Shown piece after piece: positions 25,746-35,341 of a DNA stretch of 64,000 nucleotides; the stretch's first letter is position 1; every line of letters begins with the position of its first letter. The translations under genes were made by a program, and so were the position numbers. This DNA is from an uncultured Pseudomonadales bacterium (lineage in GTDB: Bacteria; Pseudomonadota; Gammaproteobacteria; Pseudomonadales; Azotimanducaceae). Location of the stretch: NCBI GenBank assembly GCA_951813295.1, contig CATOTI010000002.1:3110522-3174521 (forward strand), read 5' to 3'. The notes under the pieces were generated by a model that searched no databases, was not told the origin of the DNA, and saw only the letters and a list, made by a program, of their open reading frames with translations.

Positions 25746-26284
25746 CACTGGCCCTCCACGAAGGTCTTCGCGCCGATGAGCTTCTGCGAGAGCAGCACGG
25801 CCGAGGAGGTCCGCGTTTGAAAACTCATCTTGATCGCGGCGTCGACGGTCGGGGCGACATCGTTCGCGCGATCGACGCGCGACACCTTGACGCCCATCGT
25901 CTCGAGCACCTTCGGGGTCGCCTGCCCCATCGGTACCTGCCACGGAATGAACTCGCCGTACTCGCCACGCATCGTCACCAGCGTGACGAACGGCACTCGA
26001 CAGAGCGCCGGTAGAGCCAACGCGTTGACGCAGTTTCCAACGCCGCTCGACTGCATCAGGAGCACACCCTTGATGCCACCTGCCCAAGCACCGCTAATGA
26101 GGCCGATGCCTTCCTCTTCGGTGGTGAGGGTGACGCAACGCATCGCGTTGTCCGCCTCGCAGGCCTGGATCAGGGGAGCGTGACCACCGTCCGGAACGTG
26201 CGCGACGAGATTGATGTCGTGCGCCTTGAAGACGTCGAAAATCGCGCCTCGCCAATCGACTGGCGAGGCTCCGTCACCAGCCAC
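25745..26284 (-). CDS. PYR-domain subunit of a sulfopyruvate/phosphonopyruvate decarboxylase-like enzyme
   Basis: A 179-residue PYR-type ThDP domain with the activating Glu in LTTEEEGIGLISGAWAGG and the substrate loop MQSSGVGNCVNAL. It matches alpha subunits (ComD) of two-piece decarboxylases. GTG 26284 starts three bases after the cyclase stop. It is coupled to the ThDP-binding subunit. Together with the TRAP genes and the secreted cyclase it gives a coherent set for importing and breaking down a small oxoacid. Confidence 0.8.
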   Translation of the reverse strand: MAGDGASPVDWRGAIFDVFKAHDINLVAHVPDGGHAPLIQACEADNAMRCVTLTTEEEGIGLISGAWAGGIKGVLLMQSSGVGNCVNALALPALCRVPFVTLVTMRGEYGEFIPWQVPMGQATPKVLETMGVKVSRVDRANDVAPTVDAAIKMSFQTRTSSAVLLSQKLIGAKTFVEGQ

Positions 26285-26287
26285 GAA

Positions 26288-27220
26288 TCAGCGAATCGCG
26301 ATCGGGTTGATGATCATCTGCACGCCGCCGCGAATCTTCGCGTGGCCCAGGACGAAGAGAAACTCGAACGCTTCGTCCCGTACGAGCGGTCCGGTGTTCA
26401 TCGTCTCGATGGTGTAGATACCGTTTTGTGCCAGCAGGATCACGTGGCCTTGGAAAGGCTCGTCCGGATTGACGGGTGGGACGACGTCGACGCCCCAGGT
26501 GTCGGCGCCGACCGCGACGACGTTCTGGTCTGCCATGTATTGGGCGACTTCTGGAGACATCCCGGGCTCACCGGCAACCCACTCGTCCGGATTGGACTCC
26601 AGCATGTTCTCCGTCCAGCCCGTGTGGAATAGCACGACGTCGCCTTCGCGAATCGGGGTTCCTTGTTTTTCCGCGACCGCTTTGACGTCGTCGACGGTGA
26701 AGTACTGGCCCGCCTCCATCGTGTCGACGCCGAAGTGTCCGGCCATGTCAAGGACGACGCCGCGCGCGACGATCGGCGGAACCTTCTCGATACCGAGCCG
26801 GGTCAGGCCGTTGATGTCCGAAATATCTGTCGCGTGGTTGCAGTTGTAGTAGTAACCGTCGGCGTCACCGAGGTGGCCGAGGCCGTCGAGCTGCGGCCCG
26901 ATGCCGAGCCACGTCTGCAGCAGGTCGTCGTTGTAGACCGAGTTCGGGAACGCTTTCCGACCGCCCTGCTGGCCGGGCTGAACGACCTGGAGCGATAACG
27001 ATCGAGGCGGGAAAGCGGGCGTCGTGCTGTCGATCGTGATGCCGAGGCTGTACGTCTTACCCGTCTTGATGAGTTTCGAGGCGGCGAGAACGCTTTCGGC
27101 CGTGATGAGATTGGCGTTGCCGATCTCGTCGTCAGGTCCCCATTTCGAAGGCTGACATTCGGCGGCGTTGACGCCGATGGTGGCGGTCAGCGCGAGCGCG
27201 CTCGTAATGGTTCGAATCAT
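26288..27220 (-). CDS. Secreted cyclase family protein (kynurenine formamidase-like)
   Basis: A 310-residue protein with a signal peptide (about 1-19) and the PF04199 cyclase fold: KWGPDDEIGNANLITAE near the front, then GPQLDGLGHLGD, a variant of the metal-binding HxGTHxD motif, and GDVVLFHTGW. Relatives hydrolyse amides or act in polyketide cyclisation; many are of unknown role. GGGAGG lies four bases before ATG 27220. The first gene of the run leading to the ThDP enzyme and TRAP transporter. Confidence 0.8.
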   Translation of the reverse strand: MIRTITSALALTATIGVNAAECQPSKWGPDDEIGNANLITAESVLAASKLIKTGKTYSLGITIDSTTPAFPPRSLSLQVVQPGQQGGRKAFPNSVYNDDLLQTWLGIGPQLDGLGHLGDADGYYYNCNHATDISDINGLTRLGIEKVPPIVARGVVLDMAGHFGVDTMEAGQYFTVDDVKAVAEKQGTPIREGDVVLFHTGWTENMLESNPDEWVAGEPGMSPEVAQYMADQNVVAVGADTWGVDVVPPVNPDEPFQGHVILLAQNGIYTIETMNTGPLVRDEAFEFLFVLGHAKIRGGVQMIINPIAIR

Positions 27221-27318
27221 GATCCCTCCCCGGATGTATCGAATGCCCATTCTTACCTATTCGAAGGCGGCGCGGTTGGTGAACCCGCTGCCGGGCGCGC
27301 GAAGCCTGCCGCGACGCG

Positions 27319-28053
27319 TCATTCGGATCGCTCGGCATCATCGCGACGGGCTCGACGTCGATCGTCCGTCAGCGCGCTCGACAGAATCCCGGCCGGCACG
27401 GCCACCACAGACAAGCCAATGATCAGCGTGACGGCGGTGAAGAATCGGCCCCCGGCCGTGACGGGCGCTATGTCGCCGTAACCGACGGTGGTGAGAGTGG
27501 CGATCGCCCACCACAGGCTGTGGAAAATGCTGGCGAACTTATCCGGCTGTGCGTCGTGTTCGAAGTAGTAGACGCCGACGGCGGAGACCCACATCAGCAC
27601 CATGGCGAGAAAACTGAAGAGCAGTAATTCCTCGCGCGAGCGACGCATCGCGGCCCGAAATCGGTCAAGCGCGTGCGTGTAGCGAGCGAGTTTCAGCAAC
27701 CGGAACACCCGCACGAGACGGAATGAGCGTAGCGAACGAAGGTCGACACCCAACGCGATGAGCGAAGGCAGGAAGGCGACGAGATCGATCAGTCCGTAGA
27801 ACGAAAAGATGTAGCCGAGGCGCCGTTCGGCGATCCAGATCCGCAACAGGTATTCGAGCAGGAAGAGCACCACGATGATGACCTCGGTCACGCGTAGCAC
27901 CGCGTGAACGGCCGCTGGCAAGTCGGGGATCGTGTCGATCGAGAAGGTCGCGAGTGAGACGAGGATCAGCCCGACCACCAGCCAGTCGAAAGCGCGACCG
28001 GCACGTGTTTCGGTCGACTCGACGATGTCTCGCAAGCGCAGCCGAATGCTCAT
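27319..28053 (-). CDS. Voltage-gated potassium channel family protein
   Basis: A 244-residue six-helix ion channel. The selectivity filter TLTTVGYGD is exact for K+. The S4-like helix is RSLRSFRLVRVFRLLKLAR with five regularly spaced Arg, so it is a Kv-type subunit that forms tetramers. ATG 28053 has GGAGG seven bases upstream; TTG two codons earlier is weaker. It lies 30 bases after the small membrane protein gene on the same strand. Confidence 0.92.
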   Translation of the reverse strand: MSIRLRLRDIVESTETRAGRAFDWLVVGLILVSLATFSIDTIPDLPAAVHAVLRVTEVIIVVLFLLEYLLRIWIAERRLGYIFSFYGLIDLVAFLPSLIALGVDLRSLRSFRLVRVFRLLKLARYTHALDRFRAAMRRSREELLLFSFLAMVLMWVSAVGVYYFEHDAQPDKFASIFHSLWWAIATLTTVGYGDIAPVTAGGRFFTAVTLIIGLSVVAVPAGILSSALTDDRRRARRDDAERSE

Positions 28054-28083
28054 GGTCAACCTCCGATCATTGCGACATCTCGG

Positions 28084-28497
28084 CTAGAGCAACTGCACCA
28101 GTTCGAGGGCGAAGCCGAGCAACGCGAGCACGAGGCCCACGCCACCGAGCGTGTTGCCACGACCAAGCAGTACGCCGAGACGGACCATTCGGCCGATGAC
28201 GGTGGCGACGAGCGCGACCGTGAGGACGAAGACGGTCATGCCGACGTTGAAGGCGATCGTAAGCGAAACGTCGACGATCGCGACGCCGACGGCACCACCG
28301 ATCCAGACCGCCGCGAGCGTGCCGATCATGATGGCGGATGCGCGTGATGCGGCGGGCGTCGCTTCGCCTTCGGTGCTCGATGTCAGCACCTTCGAGATTC
28401 GTTCCTTCGATCGCGGTAGATAGAGCTCGATCGCGATCAGCGACAAGCCGACGATCTCGATGGCGATGGCGAACCAGGCAACCCCTTCACCGGTCAT
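28084..28497 (-). CDS. Small membrane protein of unknown function
   Basis: A 137-residue protein with three or four hydrophobic stretches (about residues 5-24, 49-72, 75-97 and 112-136) and a basic hydrophilic loop (PRSKERISK). I do not recognise a family. ATG 28497 is preferred to an upstream start that would overlap the ABC permease gene. AGGGGG lies about eight bases ahead. It is 22 bases downstream of the ABC permease stop and probably shares its transcript. Confidence 0.6.
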   Translation of the reverse strand: MTGEGVAWFAIAIEIVGLSLIAIELYLPRSKERISKVLTSSTEGEATPAASRASAIMIGTLAAVWIGGAVGVAIVDVSLTIAFNVGMTVFVLTVALVATVIGRMVRLGVLLGRGNTLGGVGLVLALLGFALELVQLL

Positions 28498-28519
28498 CGG
28501 ACGACCCCCTAGCGCATCG

Positions 28520-29380
28520 TTAGTGCAGAACACCCTTCATTCGTGGATCGAGGACGTCGCGCAGCGCGTCGCCGACGAAGTTGAAGGAAAGGACCAGTAG
28601 GAAGATAGCGATTCCTGGGACGATCGATAAGAGCGGTTGCTGTTCGAGCATCGGGAACGCCTGCTGGAGCATGTTGCCCCACGTCGGCGTTGGCGGCTGG
28701 ATGCCGACGCCGATGAAGCCGAGGGCCGCTTCGGTCAACACCGCATAGCCCATCGAAAGCGTGCTCTGCACGATCACCGGGGCAATGCTGTTCGGGAGAA
28801 TGTGTTTGAAGATGATCCTGAAATGGCCCATCCCGCCGGCTTCTGCGGCCGCGACGAAGTCCTGTTCCCGGACCGTCAGCCCCTGACTGCGGATGACGCG
28901 CGCCATCCACGGTACGTTCGCGATCCCGACGGCCACGATGACGGTACCGAGCGATCCGCCGAGGGCCGCGGCGAGGCCGACGGCGATCAAGAGGCTCGGG
29001 AAAACGACCAATGCATCCATCGACCGCATGAGGACGTCGTCCACGATGCCGCGGAAGTAGACGGAAATGAGCCCCAGCGGCACGCCGATCGCAACACCGA
29101 GACCGACAGCGCCCAGACTCACCAGGAGCGCGATCTGGGAGCCTTGAATGAGCCGCGCGAGGGTGTCGCGCCCCATCTGGTCGGCGCCCAACCAGTGCTC
29201 GCCCGAGATGCCGACCAGCAGGTTGTCGAAGTCCATCGTTTCGGGATCGACGGGTACGATCCAGGGCGCAAAGACGGCGGCAAAGACGGTGATCGCGATG
29301 ACGACCACGCCGAAGGCCGCCTGCGGGATGGCGACGACCTTGGCGATGACCTCGACCGCGGGATGGCGGTTACTGGTCAT
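28520..29380 (-). CDS. Dipeptide/oligopeptide ABC transporter permease (DppC/OppC)
   Basis: A 286-residue inner-membrane permease with six helices. The EAA loop is EAGGMGHFRIIFKHILPN, which docks to the ATPases, preceded by GLTVREQDFV. It works with the DppB-type permease and the two ATPases as a peptide importer. ATG 29380 lies inside the preceding gene (11-base overlap), so translation is coupled. Confidence 0.92.
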   Translation of the reverse strand: MTSNRHPAVEVIAKVVAIPQAAFGVVVIAITVFAAVFAPWIVPVDPETMDFDNLLVGISGEHWLGADQMGRDTLARLIQGSQIALLVSLGAVGLGVAIGVPLGLISVYFRGIVDDVLMRSMDALVVFPSLLIAVGLAAALGGSLGTVIVAVGIANVPWMARVIRSQGLTVREQDFVAAAEAGGMGHFRIIFKHILPNSIAPVIVQSTLSMGYAVLTEAALGFIGVGIQPPTPTWGNMLQQAFPMLEQQPLLSIVPGIAIFLLVLSFNFVGDALRDVLDPRMKGVLH

Positions 29381-30323
29381 AGCGGATCCGCGGATCGAGC
29401 CAGGCGTAGACGAGATCGGTGATGAGGTTGGCAAAAAGCACGGCGAGCGCCATCAGCAACACGGATGCCTGCACGGCGGCAAAATCCCGGGCGAAGATCG
29501 CCTGGACCATGTAGTTGCCCATGCCCGGGATGCCGAAGAGGGTTTCGATGACAACCGAACCCGCGAAGATCCGACCCGTCTGCAGCCCGAAAACCGTCAC
29601 CACGGGCAGGAGTGCATTTCTGAGCGCATGCACCCAGATCACGATCGATTGCGGCATGCCCTTGGCGCGCGCGGTGCGCACGTAGTCCTGTGCGAGGACT
29701 TCGAGCATGGCCGAACGGCTTTGCCGCATGATGAGCGCCCAGCTCGTGATGCCGAGTGCGAACGCCGGTAACACCATGTGCCGCAGCGCTTCGCCCGCGT
29801 CTTCCGAAAAGGGCACATAGCCCTGGGTCGGGAACCAGCCGAGATTCACGCCGAAAAGCAGGATCGTCATGATCCCCAGCCAGAAATTCGGGATCGCCAC
29901 GCCGCCGATGGAGAAAATCGTCGTCAGGAAGTCGATTGGCTTACCGCGGTAGACGGCCGAGACGATGCCGGCCGGAATACCGATCACCATCGCGAGAATC
30001 CAGGCGATGATGCCGAACTGCAGCGTGACGCCCGCGCGGCGGCGGAGTTCCTCGGCGACGGGTTTCTGGTTCTGGCTCGACCGGCCGAGATCGCCAGTGA
30101 TCGTTTTGCCGAGCCAGATCGCGTACTGCACGTAGACCGGTTCGTCGAGGTTGAGCTCGGCGCGGATCATTGCGAGCTGCTCTTCGTCCAGCGCTTCGCC
30201 GGCGCCGATGAAAGCGCGCGCAGGATCGCCGGGGATCGCGAGCAGCAGGCCGTAGACCATGAAGGTGACGATGAGGAGCACCGGCACTATTTGCGCGAGC
30301 CTGCGGAGAACGTAACGCCACAT
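29370..30323 (-). CDS. Dipeptide/oligopeptide ABC transporter permease (DppB/OppB)
   Basis: A 317-residue permease beginning MWRYVLRRLAQIVPVLL, a family-typical start. The EAA loop is RTARAKGMPQSIVIWVHALR, with a long extracytoplasmic first loop. It forms the translocation path with DppC. Gap to the binding-protein gene is 12 bases; this belongs to the five-gene transporter operon. Confidence 0.93.
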   Translation of the reverse strand: MWRYVLRRLAQIVPVLLIVTFMVYGLLLAIPGDPARAFIGAGEALDEEQLAMIRAELNLDEPVYVQYAIWLGKTITGDLGRSSQNQKPVAEELRRRAGVTLQFGIIAWILAMVIGIPAGIVSAVYRGKPIDFLTTIFSIGGVAIPNFWLGIMTILLFGVNLGWFPTQGYVPFSEDAGEALRHMVLPAFALGITSWALIMRQSRSAMLEVLAQDYVRTARAKGMPQSIVIWVHALRNALLPVVTVFGLQTGRIFAGSVVIETLFGIPGMGNYMVQAIFARDFAAVQASVLLMALAVLFANLITDLVYAWLDPRIRYDQ

Positions 30324-30335
30324 ATCTATCGCGCC

Positions 30336-31931
30336 TTATTCGACCGGAGCGTTTTCACGCTCGAGCCAGATCTCGCGGAGATTCATCTTGGCGTCCCAAC
30401 CCATCAGCCGGTCGAGGTTCTGCACCCGCTTCGGCGCCGCCGCGTAGGTAACCGCGTAGACGAAAGGCACAAACCAGGCATCGTCGAGGACCTTCTGGTT
30501 GAGTTCGTGATAGACCTCACGCCGCGCGTCCGTGTCGTAAAGCGATGCGCCTAGCGAGACGAGGGCGTCGAGGTCGGGGCGCTCGGCGTTGGCGGCGTTG
30601 TAGAACCCGTCGCTTTTGTAGGCGAGAGAGGCGAGCCAATCGGGTTCCGGGTAGCGACTCCAGCTCGTCAGATACATCCCGTAGCGGCGGCCCTGGAAAA
30701 AGCCTTCAGTCGCGGGGCCGGTGGCCAGCACTTCGATGTCCATCGTAATGCCGACGTCCTTGAGCATCGCGCGGACCATCTCGGCGATGGGCACGAGCAC
30801 GGGACTGTTGTTCGTCACGGCCGTGAACTCGAACCCGTCGGGCATGCCGCCCTTCTTCAGGTACTCGCGTGCGAGTTCGGGATCGAAGCTCGGCCGGCGC
30901 ACGTCCGGATCGTGCGCCCACGCGCCGGTCGGCCACATCCCGGAATCGGCCAGCATGGCCTGCTCGAAGAAGATTGCCTTGTTGATGACGTCCGGTCGGA
31001 TCGCATGGACGATCGCCTGGCGGAGGTGGATGTTGTCGAGCGGCGGGAACTCGACGTTGAAACTGAAGAGCATGGCGATGCCGCCACCACCCATCGTTTC
31101 GATCTGGAAGCGGTCGTCGCGCTGGAAGGCCGTGATGTCTTTGTAAGGCAGGTAGGCGACGTCGATCTCGCCGGTGCGAAGTGCGGACGACAGCACCGTC
31201 TGGTCCGAAATCACCCGAATCGTGATCTCGTCGAGATATGGCAAGGGATGGCCGTCCTCGTCACGCCCCCAGTAGTTTTCGTTGCGCACCAGATGAACCT
31301 TGGTGCCGAGAATCACGTCGTGGACCTTGTAAGGTCCGGTGCCGGCGGGATCCCAGCCGTAGTCGCGGCCCAACGCTTCGATCCTGGTCGGTGAACTCAT
31401 CACGCCGCCGCGGTCGGCCAGCATGTTGAGACCCGCCCCCCACGGGCCCTTCAGGTTGAAGCGGACGGTATGTTCATCGAGCACGTCGACCGACTCGATG
31501 ACGGTCATGGATGCCCGGGGTGTCGCTAAAGTCTTCGGATCGAGAATTCGTTCGACGTTCGCTTTGACGGCTGCGGCGTTGAATGGCGTGCCGTCGTGGA
31601 AAACGACGCCTTCACGCAGATGAAACGTGATCGAATCGGGGTCCTCGGCAATGTCCCACGACGTCGCGAGTGAGATGTCGGGTTGCGGTTCGAGGTCTCG
31701 GTTGACGTCGATCAACTGATCGAAGATCTGCCGCCAGTAGTACGCGTCGCCGCCCGAACGGCCCAGGACGGCATCGAGCGAGGTCGGATCGATCGCATAT
31801 CCGACGCGAAGGTGCCCTCCGTGTTTCGGGCTCAGGTGCGCATAGCTCGGCACCTCGCTCTTCGGCTCGGCGGGGCCGCCGCAGCCGGCGAGGAAACCAC
31901 AGCAGGTGATAACGAAGAAGAGATGTTTCAT
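30336..31931 (-). CDS. Peptide/nickel-type ABC transporter substrate-binding lipoprotein
   Basis: A 531-residue extracytoplasmic receptor (DppA/OppA family). The leader ends with lipobox FLAGC, giving a lipid-anchored protein. Family motif [18 protein letters not shown] and [14 protein letters not shown] are clear. It binds peptides or other bulky solutes, but specificity cannot be read. ATG 31931 overlaps the ATPase stop (ATGA). The binding protein sits mid-operon, after the ATPases, which is unusual but not rare. Confidence 0.9.
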   Translation of the reverse strand: MKHLFFVITCCGFLAGCGGPAEPKSEVPSYAHLSPKHGGHLRVGYAIDPTSLDAVLGRSGGDAYYWRQIFDQLIDVNRDLEPQPDISLATSWDIAEDPDSITFHLREGVVFHDGTPFNAAAVKANVERILDPKTLATPRASMTVIESVDVLDEHTVRFNLKGPWGAGLNMLADRGGVMSSPTRIEALGRDYGWDPAGTGPYKVHDVILGTKVHLVRNENYWGRDEDGHPLPYLDEITIRVISDQTVLSSALRTGEIDVAYLPYKDITAFQRDDRFQIETMGGGGIAMLFSFNVEFPPLDNIHLRQAIVHAIRPDVINKAIFFEQAMLADSGMWPTGAWAHDPDVRRPSFDPELAREYLKKGGMPDGFEFTAVTNNSPVLVPIAEMVRAMLKDVGITMDIEVLATGPATEGFFQGRRYGMYLTSWSRYPEPDWLASLAYKSDGFYNAANAERPDLDALVSLGASLYDTDARREVYHELNQKVLDDAWFVPFVYAVTYAAAPKRVQNLDRLMGWDAKMNLREIWLERENAPVE

Positions 31932-32899
31932 CGCAGGTGACACGCCGTGAAATGGCCGTTGCCGACTTCATGCAGCGCCGGGTCTTCTTCGCGGCAGCGA
32001 TCCGTCGCGTAGGGACAGCGGGTATGGAAGTGGCATCCGGACGGTCGATCGATCGGGCTCGGCACGTCGCCCTCGAGAATTCGTTTATCGCGCGTCACGG
32101 CAGGATCGGGGATCGGCACCGCCGCGAGCAGGCTTTCCGTATAGGGGTGCTGGGGATTGCCGAAGAGTGAAGTTTTGTCGGCGATTTCGACGATCCGGCC
32201 GAGGTACATCACGGCAACGCGGTCCGCAAGGTGTTCGACCACCGCCAGATCGTGCGCGATGAAGAGATAAGCGAGCCCAAGCTCGGCCTGCAGGTCTTTC
32301 AGCAGGTTGATCACCTGCGCCTGGATCGACACGTCGAGGGCCGAGACCGGCTCATCGCAGATGATGAGTTCCGGGTTTAACGAGAGCGCACGGGCGATAC
32401 CGAGCCGCTGGCGCTGACCGCCCGAGAATTCGTGTGGATAGTTGTCCATCTGCGCGTCGCGCAAGCCCACACGGGCGAAGAGTTCCGCCACCCGTGCGTT
32501 TCGTTCCTCGCGCGACAGCGACTCGTGCACGGTCAGGAGTTCGCCGACGATCGCGCCCGCCTTCATGCGCGGATCGAGCGATGAAAACGGATCTTGAAAG
32601 ATGATCTGCATCCGCCGCCGGAACGGTTTGAGCTCGCGGGTGCGCAAATTCGTGATGTCCGTTCCACCGACCTCGACCGTGCCCGCGGTCGGATCCAGGA
32701 GCCGAAGGATCGTGCGACCGACCGTCGATTTTCCGCAGCCCGACTCGCCGACGAGACCGAGCGTTTCGCCGGGATCGATCGAAAAGCTGACCCCGTCGAC
32801 GGCGTGCACGGCGCCGCCGCGCCCGCCGAACATTCCACCTTTCACGGGGAAGTGTTTCTCGAGGTCCGTGACGCGGAGTACCGGGACTGCATCAGCCAT
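31928..32899 (-). CDS. Peptide ABC transporter ATP-binding protein (DppF/OppF)
   Basis: A 323-residue ATPase: Walker [13 protein letters not shown], signature [17 protein letters not shown], Walker [13 protein letters not shown] and switch His in FIAHDL. The C-terminal zinc-like motif [11 protein letters not shown] is typical for the OppF branch. ATG 32899 lies eight bases inside the preceding DppD-type gene. It is the second of the paired ATPases driving the transporter. Confidence 0.93.
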   Translation of the reverse strand: MADAVPVLRVTDLEKHFPVKGGMFGGRGGAVHAVDGVSFSIDPGETLGLVGESGCGKSTVGRTILRLLDPTAGTVEVGGTDITNLRTRELKPFRRRMQIIFQDPFSSLDPRMKAGAIVGELLTVHESLSREERNARVAELFARVGLRDAQMDNYPHEFSGGQRQRLGIARALSLNPELIICDEPVSALDVSIQAQVINLLKDLQAELGLAYLFIAHDLAVVEHLADRVAVMYLGRIVEIADKTSLFGNPQHPYTESLLAAVPIPDPAVTRDKRILEGDVPSPIDRPSGCHFHTRCPYATDRCREEDPALHEVGNGHFTACHLR

Positions 32900-33905
32900 C
32901 GTGATGCCAGCAGGCGACGAAATGATTGCCCTCCTCGAGCCGTTCGTACGATGGGCGCACGTCACATTGGTCTGTGGCGTGATCACAGCGCGGGGCGAAC
33001 GCACAGCCGGCCGGAATCTCCGTCAGCGCCGGTACGATGCCGGGAATCTCGGCGAGCCGTTTGCTCCCGGCCGAGTGGCCTGATATCGCTTCGAGTCTCG
33101 GTACCGACGCCAGAAGGCCCCGTGTATACGGGTGTCGTGGATTGGCGAACAATTCCGCCACCGGTGCCTCTTCGATCTTTCGCCCGGCGTACATCACGAT
33201 CACGCGATCGGCCGATTCCGCCACGACGCCGAGGTCGTGGGTGATCAGGATCACCGCCGTCCCCAGTCTTTCCTGAAGATCGCCGATCAGGGCCAGCACC
33301 TGCGCCTGGATCGTGACGTCGAGCGCCGTCGTGGGTTCATCCGCGATCAAGACGCGCGGATTGCACGACAGCGCAATCGCAATCATCGCGCGTTGGCGCA
33401 TGCCGCCGGAGAGTTGGTGGGGAAACTCGCGCGCCCGTTGTTCGGGTTCCGGAATCCGTACCAGCCTGAGCATCTCGATCGCGCGTTCGCGCGCTTCGGC
33501 CTTCGACACATTCTCGTGGCGACGCACCGCCTCGGCGATCTGGTAGCCGATCGTGAGCACCGGGTTCAGCGACGTCATCGGCTCCTGGAAGATCATCGAA
33601 ATGTCTTTGCCGCGCACGTCACGCATGCGCGCGTCACTCGACTGATCCAGCGACTCACCATCGAGCACCACGCGTCCCGCGACGATCTCGCCGGGCGGCG
33701 TCGGCACGAGGCGCAGGAGCGACAGCGCGGAAATGCTCTTGCCGCAACCCGACTCACCCACGATCGCCAGCGTTTCGCGCGCATGAAGATCAAACGTCAC
33801 GCCATCGACGGCGCGTCCGCGTCCGGCCGGCGTGTCGAATTCGACGGTGAGGTCGGTGACCTCGAGGATGGCGGTAGACCCGCTGATCTCCTTCCCCCAA
33901 AGCAA
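32892..33905 (-). CDS. Peptide ABC transporter ATP-binding protein (DppD/OppD)
   Basis: A 337-residue ATPase: Walker [14 protein letters not shown], signature [17 protein letters not shown], Walker [12 protein letters not shown] and C-terminal cysteines [12 protein letters not shown], as in DppD proteins. The start is uncertain: TTG 33905 is the first candidate; GGGGGAAGGAG just after it looks like a ribosome-binding site but no ATG follows at the right distance. The first gene of the transporter operon, whose promoter should be in the 207 bases before the KAP gene. Confidence 0.9.
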   Translation of the reverse strand: MLWGKEISGSTAILEVTDLTVEFDTPAGRGRAVDGVTFDLHARETLAIVGESGCGKSISALSLLRLVPTPPGEIVAGRVVLDGESLDQSSDARMRDVRGKDISMIFQEPMTSLNPVLTIGYQIAEAVRRHENVSKAEARERAIEMLRLVRIPEPEQRAREFPHQLSGGMRQRAMIAIALSCNPRVLIADEPTTALDVTIQAQVLALIGDLQERLGTAVILITHDLGVVAESADRVIVMYAGRKIEEAPVAELFANPRHPYTRGLLASVPRLEAISGHSAGSKRLAEIPGIVPALTEIPAGCAFAPRCDHATDQCDVRPSYERLEEGNHFVACWHHDG

Positions 33906-34111
33906 ATCAAGCGCGCAAGGCTAACCGATTGGGGGTTGCGGCTGTATGCGGGCATCTGGAATCGAGACCACAATTGTCATTCGCTTGATGGCGTTTGAAC
34001 GCCCGCCGATCGCGGGCTCGGATAAGGATCCCGCATGTCCGAAGAACGACGTCGAGCGCGTGGCCCGATGCGCGCCAGCCTGGTGTCGAACTTTCGCCGG
34101 CGGCTGTTCTC

Positions 34112-35341
34112 ATGACGCAGGCGCGGGTTTTTTCCGATACGCCGAGGATCGATCGCGACGAACTGCACTTCGAGCCCTATGCACACGTACTCGCCGAACT
34201 TGCCCTCAACCCGGACAACCGCCCGCCTTTCACTGTGTTGATTCGAGGCGATTGGGGCCGCGGCAAGACCACCTTGATGCGCCTGGTCGAAGCACGCCTG
34301 GCGGAGGAATCCGTAGAGCCAGGTGCGCGAAACGTCGAAACGCTCTGGTTCGACGCGTGGAAGTACTCGAGCGAGGACTCGATCCTCGCCGGTTTGCTCG
34401 GCCGGTTGATCAAAGCGACGTCACAGCACGATTCGCTCACAACCCAGTTCGCCGAGTTCGTCAATCGAAACAAAGGCCGTGTCGCCGGCGCGATCATGAA
34501 GGTCGCGGCACCCTTTCTCGAAATCTATCCCAATGCGGCTTACGGGAACATCGGCAACAAACGGGCCTACTTCGATGAGTTCCGGGCGCTCTTTGCCGAA
34601 CTCTGGCTTGCGTGGCAGGAGCCTGTGACCGCCTTCCAGCTTGGCCGCGACGTGGATGCGCAGCTACGCGAAAACGAGCGTGACCACGTGCTCGCGGTTT
34701 TTCTCGACGACCTGGATCGCTGCGGCGATGCGACCGTGCAACGCATCATCGAAACGCTGTACCTCCTATCGGACATTCCCGGCGTCTGCTTCTATCTCGG
34801 GGTCGATTTCGACCGGCTGACGCGCATCGTTCGCACGCAGTTCGCCGCGGGACGGCCGTTGCCGGAAAGTGCCACCGCCGCCGACCGGGTACGCCACGAT
34901 CAAGATCTCGACCAACTCGTACGTGACTACCTGGAGAAGATCTACCAGGTCAGCATCGCGTTGCCGCCGCCGGGTCCGGATGATGTGGGTCGATTGATCC
35001 GGGCCGAGGTTGAGGGAACCGTTTTCGAGGATCTGCTGGCGCAAGACCGTTGGCTCGATGAATTCCGTCGGCGTCTCGACGAAGGGGCCAATCGTGCCCG
35101 ACCGCGCTTCGTCAAACAGGTGCTGAACGAAATGTCGGTGTTGTTCGGGCTATTGAAGGCGGATGGGGGAGGCGGCGACGACGATCTGGCGGAACTGGCG
35201 CTCGCGTGGACGCTCACCAAACTTGCGCTCGAAGGCAATGAACTGGTCCGCGATCTCTCGACGGTGGGTGGTTTGGCGCAGCTTCTTGCCGAGTTCGATC
35301 CAACTCGGGGCGGGGATTCGACGGTCGAGGAAGCGGTGTGA
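34112..35341 (+). CDS. KAP family P-loop NTPase
   Basis: A 409-residue NTPase of the KAP group in the STAND/AAA+ like P-loop class. Walker A is IRGDWGRGKTTLM, and Walker B is VLAVFLDDLDRC, with the family motifs WFDAWKYSSED and YLEKIYQVSIALPPP. KAP proteins often carry transmembrane inserts between these motifs; none is obvious here, so this is probably cytosolic. It is coupled (GTGA overlap) to an FGE-fold gene. In general KAP NTPases are thought to act as signal-triggered switches, some in defence or cell-surface processes. Divergent from the Dpp operon. Confidence 0.86.
   Translation: MTQARVFSDTPRIDRDELHFEPYAHVLAELALNPDNRPPFTVLIRGDWGRGKTTLMRLVEARLAEESVEPGARNVETLWFDAWKYSSEDSILAGLLGRLIKATSQHDSLTTQFAEFVNRNKGRVAGAIMKVAAPFLEIYPNAAYGNIGNKRAYFDEFRALFAELWLAWQEPVTAFQLGRDVDAQLRENERDHVLAVFLDDLDRCGDATVQRIIETLYLLSDIPGVCFYLGVDFDRLTRIVRTQFAAGRPLPESATAADRVRHDQDLDQLVRDYLEKIYQVSIALPPPGPDDVGRLIRAEVEGTVFEDLLAQDRWLDEFRRRLDEGANRARPRFVKQVLNEMSVLFGLLKADGGGGDDDLAELALAWTLTKLALEGNELVRDLSTVGGLAQLLAEFDPTRGGDSTVEEAV

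Noticed and set aside
26288..27220. Kynurenine formamidase partner for the kynureninase at 41 kb
   Set aside because: The cyclase has a signal peptide and an altered metal motif and lies 14 kb away in a TRAP-linked operon.
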